Below, in pieces: positions 27,449-36,326 of a stretch of DNA of 64,000 bases. The translations under genes and the position numbers were made by a program. Below the pieces are notes generated by a model. The model searched no databases and was not told the origin of the DNA. It saw nothing but the letters and a program-made list of their open reading frames with translations. The first letter of the stretch is position 1. Each line of letters opens with the position of its first letter. Source of the DNA: Paludibacteraceae bacterium (lineage in GTDB: Bacteria; Bacteroidota; Bacteroidia; Bacteroidales; Paludibacteraceae); the NCBI GenBank assembly GCA_017478725.1, contig JAFVDD010000012.1, positions 114,884 to 178,883 on the forward strand, written 5' to 3'.

Positions 27449-28636
27449 TCATCCGTTATACGCTTCAAGCGCCTTGCGGAGGACAATCATCGCCTTGCCC
27501 AAATCCTCTTTGTTGAGGATATACGCCATACGTACCTGATGACGGCCGTCATCAGGGTTGGTATAGAATCCCGACCCGGGCGCCATCATGATAGTTGCCC
27601 CCTCATAGGTGAAATCGGTCAGGCACCATTTGCAGAATTCCTCCGCATCATCCACCGGCAGCTCCACCATGACATAGAACGCACCCGTAGGCGCCGGCGC
27701 AAACACGCCGGGTATCTGGTTGAGTTGGTCAATGAGAAAATTACGCCTGCCGAGATACTCGTCATATACCTCCTGCATGTATTCCTCGGGGGTAGAGAGC
27801 GATGCTTCGGCTATAACCTGTCCTATCAGGGGCGGCGAGAGACGCGCCTGGCAGAATTTCATCACCGAGTCGCGGACAGCTTTGTTCTTGGTGATCAGCG
27901 CACCTATGCGTATGCCGCACTCCGAATAGCGTTTGGACACGCTGTCCACCAGAATAACGTTCTCCTCAATCCCCTCCAGATGGAAAGCTGAGATATACGG
28001 AGACTTGGTATAGATAAACTCGCGATACACTTCGTCGGAAATGAGGTAAAGATCGTATTTCTTGACCAAATCGCGTATCTGGCGCATCTCCTGTTTGGTA
28101 TAGAGGTAGCCCGTAGGGTTATTGGGGTTACAGATGAGGATAGCCCGGGTTTTGGAAGTAATCTGTTTCTCAAACTCCTCCACCGGCGGCAGTTTGAAGC
28201 CGTTCTTGATATCCGTTTTGACGGATTTGACCACCGCGCCGGCAGAGATAGCGAATGCCATGTAGTTGGCATAGCTCGGGTCGGTCACAATAATCTCGTC
28301 GCCGGGATTGAGAATGCTCATATAGGCGAACATGATTGCCTCCGAGCCGCCGGTGGTGATGATGATCTCATCCGGCGAAAGGTCAATACCATAGTCGGCA
28401 TAATAACTCACCATCTTGGTACGCAGCGATTTCAAGCCCTGCGAAGGCGAGTATTCCAGAATATCCTGGTTGTAGTTCTTCACCGCCTCCAGCGCTTGCG
28501 GAGGGGTCTTGATATCCGGCTGACCGATATTGAGGTGATAGACATGCACGCCGGCCAGTTTAGCCTCATCAGCGTATTTGGCCAGTTTCCTGATCGGGCT
28601 TTCCGGCATCGATTGAGCACGTAGAGAAATTTCCAT
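27449..28636 (-). CDS. PLP-dependent aminotransferase, class I (aspartate aminotransferase-like)
   Basis: 395 aa, cytoplasmic. Visible fold-type-I features: GGSEAIMFAYMSIL near residue 92, NPNNPTGYLYTK near 170, SDEVYREFIY near 200 and the lysine site VDSVSKRYSECGIRIG near 232. It transfers an amino group between an amino acid and a 2-oxo acid; aspartate/2-oxoglutarate specificity is likely but cannot be proved from the motif. It follows the lipoate ligase-HAD gene by 3 nt, so it is the last gene of the unit GtrA - guanine deaminase - ligase/HAD - aminotransferase. Confidence 0.92.
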   Translation of the reverse strand: MEISLRAQSMPESPIRKLAKYADEAKLAGVHVYHLNIGQPDIKTPPQALEAVKNYNQDILEYSPSQGLKSLRTKMVSYYADYGIDLSPDEIIITTGGSEAIMFAYMSILNPGDEIIVTDPSYANYMAFAISAGAVVKSVKTDIKNGFKLPPVEEFEKQITSKTRAILICNPNNPTGYLYTKQEMRQIRDLVKKYDLYLISDEVYREFIYTKSPYISAFHLEGIEENVILVDSVSKRYSECGIRIGALITKNKAVRDSVMKFCQARLSPPLIGQVIAEASLSTPEEYMQEVYDEYLGRRNFLIDQLNQIPGVFAPAPTGAFYVMVELPVDDAEEFCKWCLTDFTYEGATIMMAPGSGFYTNPDDGRHQVRMAYILNKEDLGKAMIVLRKALEAYNG

Positions 28637-28639
28637 AAA

Positions 28640-29950
28640 CTATTGTATAATATTCAGTAATTCGGCGGGTGTATCAATAATCTGCCGGCATCCGGCTTCT
28701 GCCAGTTTCTCGCGGGGAACAAAGCCCCAAGAGCATGCCACAAAAGGCAAACCGGCATTGGCGGCTGTATCGCAATCCACCAGACTGTCACCTATGTATA
28801 AGGTGAAAGGAGAAAGTTGAAATGAGAAAGTTGAAAGGATATCTTGCACGATCCGCGGATCGGGCTTGCGGGGAACTCCTACCCTCTCACCCAAAACAAC
28901 ATCAAACATACCGGGGAAGAAATGCGCGACGATCTTCTCGGTAGCCGCCTGATATTTGTTGCTCGCTACAGCAAGGTGCCAACCGCGTGATTTCAATTCG
29001 GCCAGCAGTTCCGGTATGCCTTCGTACGGACGCGTATAATCGCAGTTGTGCGCATCATAATAAGGAACAAAATGCGCACGCACGCGTTGCACAAGCGTCT
29101 CGGTGGCTTCGGACGAGGTCTTGAGTTCAGCCGGCAAAGCCCGCTCGATAAGCTTGTTGACGCCGTTGCCTACCAGCCGAGGGTATTCCTCGATTGCGTG
29201 CGTAGGAAAACCCTCCGCCGCCAAAGCATGATTGCAGGCATAGCCTAGGTCGTCTATTGTATTGAGAAGTGTGCCGTCCAAATCAAAAATGACAAGCGGG
29301 CATTCCACGGCCTGCTCACTGACGGGAGAGATATGTTGCATAAACTCTTTCTCCAATATCTGCCGGAACGATTCAATGTCTCCAAGATCACTTATCTCGC
29401 GGAGATTGCTGACGCGCTGGCGAACGGACTGTACGGCGTGTTTGGCCAGTTTGGCGGCAGAGGGTGTGATAGCCTGCTGCAAAGCATCCATATCCACATC
29501 ATACAGCATAGATGCGTGTACCACCGTGCCTGTCGGCGTAGTATAACACGCTGTGCCTGACACTTTCCTGCCGCCCACCAACACGTCATTATGAACGGTG
29601 GTCACAGCTTTATAGCCAAGTGCATTCAGAGCTCCGGCTAACAAGTGCAGGAACTCGTCAAACACCTCCTGCGAATGCGTAGAGGGCGAGATATACGACA
29701 CCATCAGATTGCCGCGGTCGGCATAGACACATCCGCCTCCGCTCTGGCGCTGTACGATACGTACACCATGAGCGGCACAGTAAGCCTCATTGACTTCCTG
29801 CTCCCGGTTCTGATGACGACCGTATATTACCGTAGGCGCAACAACCCATGTGAAGAACGTCGGCTCTTCTATGGTCTTTACCATCTCCGCCTCCATCTGC
29901 AGGTAATCCTCCAGCGGCAGATTTTCTATAGGACGAAAGAGTTTCATCAT
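28640..29950 (-). CDS. Fusion of a lipoate-protein ligase A-like domain and a HAD phosphatase (phosphoglycolate phosphatase-like)
   Basis: The ATG at 29950 gives 436 aa. Residues 1 to about 205 form the ligase: RQSGGGCVYADRGNLMVSY (the RRxGGG motif), VHNDVLVGGRKVSGTA and HASMLYDVD. From about 215 comes a complete HAD enzyme: IFDLDGTLLNT, LAVASNKYQAAT, RKPDP and LYIGDSLVDCDTAANAG, so all four HAD motifs are present. The ligase attaches lipoate to E2/GcvH proteins; the HAD half dephosphorylates a small metabolite, class by similarity to Gph. No stop or frameshift divides them. The link between the two activities is unknown. A 42-nt run of six heptamers (28800-28841) encodes STFSFQLSPFT just before the last HAD motif. 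Confidence 0.88.
   Translation of the reverse strand: MMKLFRPIENLPLEDYLQMEAEMVKTIEEPTFFTWVVAPTVIYGRHQNREQEVNEAYCAAHGVRIVQRQSGGGCVYADRGNLMVSYISPSTHSQEVFDEFLHLLAGALNALGYKAVTTVHNDVLVGGRKVSGTACYTTPTGTVVHASMLYDVDMDALQQAITPSAAKLAKHAVQSVRQRVSNLREISDLGDIESFRQILEKEFMQHISPVSEQAVECPLVIFDLDGTLLNTIDDLGYACNHALAAEGFPTHAIEEYPRLVGNGVNKLIERALPAELKTSSEATETLVQRVRAHFVPYYDAHNCDYTRPYEGIPELLAELKSRGWHLAVASNKYQAATEKIVAHFFPGMFDVVLGERVGVPRKPDPRIVQDILSTFSFQLSPFTLYIGDSLVDCDTAANAGLPFVACSWGFVPREKLAEAGCRQIIDTPAELLNIIQ
28800..28841. repeat. Six degenerate heptamers inside the lipoate ligase-HAD gene
   Basis: Plus-strand units AAGGTGA, AAGGAGA, AAGTTGA, AATGAGA, AAGTTGA, AAGGATA in strict 7-nt register; 42 nt keeps the reading frame. 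Confidence 0.8.
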
Positions 29951-29967
29951 CCAATACGTGTTAGTTA

Positions 29968-31248
29968 TCAATAAACGGGTTCGGTCAGTTCAACGCCGCG
30001 GCAGAAACGGCGTTTGATATCACGGTCATCACCCAGATACAGATACCGCTCAAGACGTTGCTCCAGCGTATAGTTGTCATAATTGAGGTAATGGTCGTCC
30101 ACCAGCAGGGCGTCAAACTCATACCCCGGTTCAAACGATCCGACCTTGCCGAAGAACAAGCCTCCGGCTTTGGTAGCGAGATAAAAGACTTCGCTCAGAG
30201 TCAGGAACCGTACTTCTCCGTGCGAAGCGGCATAATGCAGTTTGCTCACCTGGATAGCATACTGCATGGCGCGCAGCATCGACATGTTATGCCCTGCCGA
30301 CACATCGGTTCCCATCGCTACACGAACACCCTTCTCCAGATATGTGCGAATGGGGGCGATGCCGCTGCTGAGATTGCTATTCGACATCGGGCAGTGTACT
30401 ACGTACACTCCGTTCTGCTTCATCAGCGCTATCTCTTCTTCGCCGGAATAGCAACAATGCGCCATCAATGTAGGTGTCTGACCGAAGAGTCCGTAGCGGT
30501 TGTAGGCGTCGCCATAGCAAACGGAGTCAGGCTCCAGCTCTCTCACCCAGTCTATCTCCGAGCGGTTTTCCGACAGGTGGGATTGCACCGGCAGACCCGT
30601 TTCGGCAGCGTAGTTTCCTAATGCCGCAAGCATATCGGGCGTACACGACGGGATAAAGCGCGGCGTGATGATCGGGCTGACCAGACCGTTGTTGCCATGC
30701 TCATCCAGATGCGCCTTGAGCATCCGCATGCCTTCCATCAGGCTCTCCGTGGTGTTGCTCAGTATATCCGGACAATTGCGGTTCATGCCTACCAGGCCCA
30801 CACGGGCACCCATGCCTGCCTGGATGAACAAATCTGCCAGAATACGCGTAGCCTCCGGATGGATGGTACCGAATACGGCGGCACGCATCGTTCCCTGCAT
30901 CCACAACTCATGCACAAACCGGCGGTACATGCGTCTGGCATACTCAGGGTCGGCGTATTTGGTTTCCTCGGTGAATGTATAGGTATTGAGCCACGGCAGC
31001 AGCTCCAGATCCAAGGCCAGACCCAGGTTGCGGTACTGCGGAGCATGCACATGCAGATCGTTGAAGGCAGGGATAAGCAACTTGTCACCAAAATCAATGA
31101 CCTGGCGCCGCCAGTCCATGTTTTCCGGCAACTCGGTATATATGCCCTCTATCAGTCCGTTGGAACCTACTACTATATAGCCATGAGGAATAACCTCCAG
31201 TTTGTCCGGCGAAGGGGTAAAGATAATATTCGCTCTGTAGATTTTCAT
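29968..31248 (-). CDS. guaD: Guanine deaminase / amidohydrolase
   Basis: The ATG at 31248 gives 426 aa and overlaps the GtrA stop codon (TAATG). It converts guanine to xanthine and ammonia with a single Zn. Metal ligands and motifs: FNDLHVHAPQYRNLG near residue 65, PVQSHLSENRSEI near 220, MAHCCYSGEEE near 262, and MGTDVSAGHNMSMLRAM near 315. HVHAPQ is the guanine-deaminase version of the amidohydrolase HxH motif. The cytoplasmic product would feed purine salvage or ammonia supply. It is followed by the ligase-HAD gene, whose first ATG lies 17 nt beyond the stop codon. Confidence 0.88.
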   Translation of the reverse strand: MKIYRANIIFTPSPDKLEVIPHGYIVVGSNGLIEGIYTELPENMDWRRQVIDFGDKLLIPAFNDLHVHAPQYRNLGLALDLELLPWLNTYTFTEETKYADPEYARRMYRRFVHELWMQGTMRAAVFGTIHPEATRILADLFIQAGMGARVGLVGMNRNCPDILSNTTESLMEGMRMLKAHLDEHGNNGLVSPIITPRFIPSCTPDMLAALGNYAAETGLPVQSHLSENRSEIDWVRELEPDSVCYGDAYNRYGLFGQTPTLMAHCCYSGEEEIALMKQNGVYVVHCPMSNSNLSSGIAPIRTYLEKGVRVAMGTDVSAGHNMSMLRAMQYAIQVSKLHYAASHGEVRFLTLSEVFYLATKAGGLFFGKVGSFEPGYEFDALLVDDHYLNYDNYTLEQRLERYLYLGDDRDIKRRFCRGVELTEPVY

Positions 31249-31670
31249 TATTCTTTCTTTTTGAAAAAGGCCAAACAGATCAAGTAATTGACACACCCTC
31301 CGATAAAGATGACTAACAGACTGATCAGGTCATCGCGCCAGGAGGAGAAGAAAGCCAGTGCCAAAGGCAGCAATCCGAACTGAATAACCAGATTGATAGC
31401 CCGCGCAAACAGGAATCCGCCGGCATTCTTCTTATTCGGCCGCGTGTTGAAGGTGTATATGTTGGAGAAATAATAATTGGGTATCATTTCCAATGCATAC
31501 CCGATTGCAAATGCCACATAATACAGTGCCGTTCCTTTTTCCGGCTGCGACATGACGTACAACGCAGCCATGAAAAACCACGTCTGTACGAAAGCCCCCG
31601 TAGTGCCGACTATAAAGAATCGTACGGCACTACGGATTTTATCCGGCAAATATGAGGTTGGCAGTTTCAT
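31248..31670 (-). CDS. GtrA-like membrane protein
   Basis: 140 aa with four hydrophobic segments (about 18-38, 45-62, 85-105, 115-135), the GtrA/DPMS pattern: RFFIVGTTGAFVQTWFFMAA, then LEMIPNYYFSNIYTF. Members of the family help move lipid-linked sugars across the membrane or act beside polyprenol glycosyltransferases. No glycosyltransferase is adjacent, so the function here is open. It lies 31 nt after alaS and overlaps guaD by one base. Confidence 0.88.
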   Translation of the reverse strand: MKLPTSYLPDKIRSAVRFFIVGTTGAFVQTWFFMAALYVMSQPEKGTALYYVAFAIGYALEMIPNYYFSNIYTFNTRPNKKNAGGFLFARAINLVIQFGLLPLALAFFSSWRDDLISLLVIFIGGCVNYLICLAFFKKKE

Positions 31671-31701
31671 TGTATCACTGGTTGGCCGGCAGTCTGGTCA
31701 A

Positions 31702-34335
31702 CTAATCGACTAGATTATTAAACAACTCTTCCATGGCGGCATGGAGACCATTGACGTCACGTCCACCGGCGGTAGCCATCCACGGCTGTCCTCCGCCGCC
31801 GCCCTGAATCAGTTTGGCCGCAGCTTTGATCATAGCACCTGCGTTCTTGCCTTCATCTACCAGCGGCTGGCTGAGGAAGACGGCAATAGTAGGTTTGCCT
31901 TCCCATTCGGTAGCACCTACTACGGCAAACTTGACGTCGGTGAACCTGCCACGCAGCAGCGGCATGACGCCGCGGATCATGTTGGGATCCGCTTCGCCTT
32001 GCAAGCGCACTATTTTGATGCCGCCCATATCCTCTGCGCGGCTGATGAGTTCGTCGCGGAAGCGGGCAATTTTCTCTGCCATGAACTCTTCAATCTGTTT
32101 CTTGAGTCCCGCGTTCTCGTCTATGGACTTATGGATAGCCCCTGCCAGGTCGGGTGCGTTGTTAAAGAGCGCACGTAGATTGCCGAGCATGTCTTGCGCC
32201 GTATAGTAGAGTTCATCAGCCTTTGCCGCAGTCACCGCCTCTATACGGCGGACACCGGCAGCAACGGAAGTCTCCATAACGATGCGCACGGAGCCTATTT
32301 TGCCGGTAGAGGGCACGTGGCAGCCGCCGCATAGTTCGATAGACGGACCGTATTTGATGACACGCACATCGTCGCCGTATTTCTCGCCGAAGAGCGCCAT
32401 GGCACCCATCGCTTTGGCTTCGGCTATCGGCGTATGGCGGCTCTCTTCCAGCGGCATATCCTCGCGGATAAGCTTGTTGGCGAGACGCTCCACTTCGCGA
32501 AGCTCTTCGGGCGTCACTTTCTGGAAATGCGAGAAGTCGAAGCGCAGGCTGTCGGCTGTGACAAGCGAACCCTTCTGCTCGACGTGATTGCCGAGCACTT
32601 GACGCAAGGCATAATGAAGAATATGGGTAGCCGTATGGTTGCACATGATCGCCTGACGACGCTCGGCATCGACGGTGGCTATCAGCTCTGAGCCTTCAGC
32701 CGTCAGCCCTTGGGGCAACTCTGCCACAATATGAACGGGGAGATTATTCTCTCGCTTCGTATCTATAATCTGAATGCTGACGGCTGAATTCTGAAGGCAT
32801 AACTTTCCCGTGTCGCCTACCTCGCCACCCATTTCGGCATAGAAGGGCGTATGGCTGAGTACGACCTGATAGAACGTTTTGCCTTTCTGCGATACCTGAC
32901 GGTAACGGAGGATACGCGTCGGACAGGTCAGTTGGTCATAACCCACGAACTCCGTGTCGCCTTCAGCGAGCACCGTCCAGTCGCCAAGATCCTGTTTGTT
33001 GGCCTCGCGGCCCATGGATTTCTGGTGCTCCAGCGCGCGGTTGTATTCCTCCTCGTTGGTGGTAAATCCGTTCTCGCGGAGAATGAGCTCCGTCAGGTCA
33101 AGCGGGAAGCCGTAGGTATCTTTGAGCGTGAACACATCCACGCCGCTGATAACTGATTGCTGACGGCTGACAGCTTCTTGCATCAGTTTGTCCAGCAAGA
33201 CGATACCTTTGTCGAGCGTGCGTAGGAACGCCTCTTCCTCGGATTTGATGACGGGTACTATCTGCGATTGCTGTTTGATGAGCTCGGGATAAGCCTCGCC
33301 CATATCAGCGATGAGTTGCGGCACCAGCTGATAGAGGAAAGCCTCACGCATGTTCAAGAAGGTATATCCGTAGCGCACGGCGCGGCGGAGAATACGGCGG
33401 ATGACGTATCCGGCTTTCTCATTGGAGGGCAGCTGGCCGTCCGTGATAGCGAAGGCAATCGTACGGATATGGTCGGCAATAACGCGCATAGCGATGTCGG
33501 TCTTCTCGTCCTTGCCGTATTCGCAGCCGCAAATCTCGCCTATCTTCTTCAGCATCGGCTGGAAGACATCGGTGTCGTAGTTGGATGTCTTACCCTGGAT
33601 AGTACGTACGAGACGCTCAAAGCCCATGCCGGTGTCAATCACTTTCTTTGCCAGCGGCTCCAATGAACCGTCAGCCTTGCGGTTGAACTGCATGAAGACG
33701 ATGTTCCAAATCTCGATGACCTGCGGATGGTCTTTGTTGACCAACTCGCGTCCGGGCACTTGGGCGCGCTCTTCGGCAGAACGGCTGTCCACGTGAATCT
33801 CCGAGCACGGACCGCAGGGACCGGTCTCGCCCATCTCCCAGAAGTTATCGTGCTTGTTGCCGTTCAGGATATGGTCGGCAGGCAGGTGCTTCGCCCAGAT
33901 GGCAGCGGCTTCGTCGTCACGGGCAAGCCCTTCCTCGGGCGAACCTTCGAAGACGGTAGCATAGAGGTTGGCGGGATCAATCTTGAGCACATCAACGATA
34001 TACTCCCATGCGAAATCAATCGCCTCTTGCTTGAAATAGTCGCCGAACGACCAGTTGCCGAGCATCTCGAACATGGTGTGGTGGTAGGTATCATGACCTA
34101 CTTCCTCCAGATCGTTGTGTTTGCCGCTCACGCGCAGACATTTCTGGCTGTCCGCCACACGCGGATATTTAATGGGATCGTTGCCGAGGATGATTCCCTT
34201 CCAGGGATTCATACCGGCATTGGTAAACATCAGTGTAGGGTCATCTTTGATGACCATCGGCGCAGAGGGAACGACTTGGTGTCCCTTGGAGGCCATAAAG
34301 TCCAAAAAGGATTGACGAATTTCTTTACTTGTCAT
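31702..34335 (-). CDS. alaS: Alanyl-tRNA synthetase
   Basis: 877 aa. Catalytic core at the N-terminus ([35 protein letters not shown]), editing domain with metal-binding [13 protein letters not shown] and [12 protein letters not shown], and the C-Ala end with [14 protein letters not shown]. It charges tRNA-Ala and clears mischarged Ser/Gly. Two short stretches look foreign to the family: SRQQSVIS near residue 390 and [11 protein letters not shown] near 515. Both are encoded by GCTGACGG/TCAGCCG-type repeats (33150-33175, 32776-32796). The catalytic motifs are intact, so the enzyme must tolerate them. The gene begins 36 nt after pdxA, in a dense heptamer repeat. Confidence 0.97.
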   Translation of the reverse strand: MTSKEIRQSFLDFMASKGHQVVPSAPMVIKDDPTLMFTNAGMNPWKGIILGNDPIKYPRVADSQKCLRVSGKHNDLEEVGHDTYHHTMFEMLGNWSFGDYFKQEAIDFAWEYIVDVLKIDPANLYATVFEGSPEEGLARDDEAAAIWAKHLPADHILNGNKHDNFWEMGETGPCGPCSEIHVDSRSAEERAQVPGRELVNKDHPQVIEIWNIVFMQFNRKADGSLEPLAKKVIDTGMGFERLVRTIQGKTSNYDTDVFQPMLKKIGEICGCEYGKDEKTDIAMRVIADHIRTIAFAITDGQLPSNEKAGYVIRRILRRAVRYGYTFLNMREAFLYQLVPQLIADMGEAYPELIKQQSQIVPVIKSEEEAFLRTLDKGIVLLDKLMQEAVSRQQSVISGVDVFTLKDTYGFPLDLTELILRENGFTTNEEEYNRALEHQKSMGREANKQDLGDWTVLAEGDTEFVGYDQLTCPTRILRYRQVSQKGKTFYQVVLSHTPFYAEMGGEVGDTGKLCLQNSAVSIQIIDTKRENNLPVHIVAELPQGLTAEGSELIATVDAERRQAIMCNHTATHILHYALRQVLGNHVEQKGSLVTADSLRFDFSHFQKVTPEELREVERLANKLIREDMPLEESRHTPIAEAKAMGAMALFGEKYGDDVRVIKYGPSIELCGGCHVPSTGKIGSVRIVMETSVAAGVRRIEAVTAAKADELYYTAQDMLGNLRALFNNAPDLAGAIHKSIDENAGLKKQIEEFMAEKIARFRDELISRAEDMGGIKIVRLQGEADPNMIRGVMPLLRGRFTDVKFAVVGATEWEGKPTIAVFLSQPLVDEGKNAGAMIKAAAKLIQGGGGGQPWMATAGGRDVNGLHAAMEELFNNLVD

Positions 34336-34356
34336 ATCGTGTTATTGTTATCTGCT

Positions 34357-34412
34357 TTCAGAATTCAGCATTCAGTTTTCAGCGTTCTGATGGCTGACGG
34401 CTGATGGCTGAC
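34357..34412. repeat. Eight degenerate heptamers across the pdxA-alaS junction
   Basis: In exact 7-nt register: TTCAGAA, TTCAGCA, TTCAGTT, TTCAGCG, TTCTGAT, GGCTGAC, GGCTGAT, GGCTGAC. Two sub-families are joined head to tail. The array covers the spacer and the last codons of pdxA. Confidence 0.85.
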
Positions 34413-35484
34413 GGCTTACTGTGGTTTTGAAATCTATGAACTCACGCCGCGGCCGTCCCTCCCGGTCTTCGCGTTCGATGAACGGCAGCGGGTTGGCACG
34501 CAGTTCGTCATATTCGGCACGCGCTTTGAGCACATCTATCGCCATATATAGGGCGTTGCGCATACTGGAGTAGTCGGCGCAATCCTTACCGGCGATGTCG
34601 TACCCTGTACCGTGGTCGGGTGATGTACGGACTATACTGAGCCCTGCGGTGTAGTTCACGCCGCTCATGTCGAGGGTCTTGAAGGGAATCAGACCCTGGT
34701 CGTGATACATGGCCAGGATGGCGTCAAACTGACAGAAATGTCCGCTGCCGAAGAAGCCGTCGGAGGCATAGGGTCCGAACGCCCAGATGCCTTGCTCGTT
34801 GGCTTTGAGGATGGCGGGCGCGATAATCTCCTTCTCCTCCTTGCCCAGCAGACCGTTGTCGCCGGCATGGGGATTGAGCGCCAGGACGGCTATACGCGGT
34901 TTCTCCATTCCGAAATCGCGTTTGAGGGAATTGTTGAGCAGAGCCAGTTTGCCCAGTATCCGCTCCTCTGTTATTTGCGCAGGGATGTCTGCTATCGACA
35001 CATGGTTGCACACCAGCGCCACCCGCAGATTGCCGCTGCATAGCATCATCAGCGAATGACCGCCGAACTGCGTTTCCAGATACTCGGTATGTCCGCCGTT
35101 AAGCGCCTCTTTGTTGAGCGGAGCGGTCACCAATGCCTGCACCCTGCCCTCTTTCAAATCCTTGCAGGCACGGTCCAAAGCAGCCTTGGCGGCTTTGTTT
35201 GCCGCCTCGGAAGGGCTGCCCAAGGTAACAGGCGTATTGTCGGGATAGCAGGTAATGAGGTTCAGCCGGCCGTCCTTTGCCTGACGCGGGTCGTCGATGG
35301 CGTTCCACTGAATATTGCGCCATTCCTCGCCAAAAGTCTGGATATGTTGTTTGGCTACCACGGCGTTGCCGTATATAACCGGTTTCAGCAACTCAAACAT
35401 ATGCGCCTCCAGCAGCGCTTTGATGATTACTTCGTATCCTATGCCGTTGGTATCTCCGGCTGTGATGGCTATAGTTGGTTTCAT
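34372..35484 (-). CDS. pdxA: 4-hydroxythreonine-4-phosphate dehydrogenase
   Basis: 370 aa. PdxA oxidises 4-phosphohydroxy-L-threonine in the DXP-dependent pyridoxal phosphate pathway. Seen: IAITAGDTNGIGYEV at the N-terminus, VTAPLNKEALNGGHTEYLE near 120, LNPHAGDNGLLGKEE near 208, and AMYHDQGLIPFKTL with DHGTGYDIAGK near 265-300. The last 14 residues (VSRQPSAVSHQNAEN) lie beyond the family end and are written by heptamer repeats, so the array seems to have replaced the native C-terminus. No promoter of the usual type was found upstream (35485-35612). Confidence 0.96.
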   Translation of the reverse strand: MKPTIAITAGDTNGIGYEVIIKALLEAHMFELLKPVIYGNAVVAKQHIQTFGEEWRNIQWNAIDDPRQAKDGRLNLITCYPDNTPVTLGSPSEAANKAAKAALDRACKDLKEGRVQALVTAPLNKEALNGGHTEYLETQFGGHSLMMLCSGNLRVALVCNHVSIADIPAQITEERILGKLALLNNSLKRDFGMEKPRIAVLALNPHAGDNGLLGKEEKEIIAPAILKANEQGIWAFGPYASDGFFGSGHFCQFDAILAMYHDQGLIPFKTLDMSGVNYTAGLSIVRTSPDHGTGYDIAGKDCADYSSMRNALYMAIDVLKARAEYDELRANPLPFIEREDREGRPRREFIDFKTTVSRQPSAVSHQNAEN

Positions 35485-35599
35485 AATTCAAGTTACAATT
35501 TATAATTCTCAATGCACAAAAGGCTCTATTAGTTTAGTACAAAGTTTTAAGATACGTACTTTCTACTATGTTTGTACAAAAGTCGCCAGGACGCTTTGT

Positions 35600-35627
35600 A
35601 AATTGTGAATTGTTAATTGATAATTTT
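35600..35627. repeat. Four heptamers (AATTGTG/AATTGTT/AATTGAT) at the 3' end of the nitroreductase gene
   Basis: AATTGTG, AATTGTT, AATTGAT, AATTTTT in register. The array runs into the stop codon region of the nitroreductase gene, like the array behind pdxA. Confidence 0.7.
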
Positions 35628-36122
35628 TACCTTCTCATACAACAGTTTGTCGAGGTCATACTCCTTGCGTTCCTCGTCTTTGTATCCCAGCGAGATCACG
35701 CAGAGCACCGTCTTTTCTGCGGGAATGCCGCACAGACTCTTCACCAGTTGCTCGGCTCCTTCGCGCTGATAAACCTGGCACCAGCAAGCACCCAGTCCCT
35801 GCTCCTCGGCTGCCAGCAGGATGTGCGCCGCAGCTATGGATCCGTCTGCCAGCCACATGTCACCCAGCGTAGTATCCAGCGCCACTACGATAGCCGCCAT
35901 AGCCGTTTGGAACATACCGCTTCCGTAGGTTCGGCAACCCTCCATCGCACGCAGTTTCTGCTCGTCACGAACCACATAGAACTCCCACGGATTAGTCCGT
36001 TTGGACGACGGAGACATCAGTGCGCAACGCAATATATAGTCTATTTTCTTTTGCTCGACGGGCCGATTGGTGTACTTGCGGATCGACCGCCGTTTTTGGC
36101 ATAATTGTATGAATGAGTCCAT
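35613..36122 (-). CDS. Nitroreductase family protein
   Basis: 169 aa FMN-dependent NAD(P)H oxidoreductase. Hallmarks: CQKRRSIRKYTNRPVEQKKI (phosphate-binding Arg/Ser-Arg residues), ALMSPSSKRTNPWEFYVV, and GACWCQVYQREGAEQLVKSL; the length equals the short nitroreductase type. The natural substrate cannot be deduced. It is a single gene with its own promoter at 36142-36172, divergent from valS. Confidence 0.92.
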   Translation of the reverse strand: MDSFIQLCQKRRSIRKYTNRPVEQKKIDYILRCALMSPSSKRTNPWEFYVVRDEQKLRAMEGCRTYGSGMFQTAMAAIVVALDTTLGDMWLADGSIAAAHILLAAEEQGLGACWCQVYQREGAEQLVKSLCGIPAEKTVLCVISLGYKDEERKEYDLDKLLYEKVKIIN

Positions 36123-36141
36123 AATTCTCCAAATTAGGCCA

Positions 36142-36172
36142 CAAAGTTACTGCTTTTTTCTGATATATGCAA
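36142..36172 (-). promoter_or_regulatory. Promoter of the nitroreductase gene
   Basis: Minus strand TTG (36172-36170), 20 nt, TAACTTTG (36149-36142), preceded by AAAAAAGCAG. Confidence 0.8.
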
Positions 36173-36263
36173 GCGCGCGCGCTGATTTACCATAAAAAAT
36201 ATATTTTTTAGCGAAAAACAAAAACTTTTTTCATTCGCCTTTCGTCCTTTCGCCTTTTTTTTG

Positions 36264-36271
36264 TATCTTTG
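36264..36271 (+). promoter_or_regulatory. Probable promoter -7 box of valS
   Basis: TATCTTTG matches the -7 box; a good TTG at the right distance is missing (TTC at 36241-36243). The -33 region is occupied by a TTCGCC/TTCGTCC heptamer-type repeat (36234-36255), which may have altered it. Confidence 0.55.
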
Positions 36272-36326
36272 CATGTTTTTTGTGTCAAATGACAAAATTG
36301 TAAATGATTAAATCGTAAATATCTTT

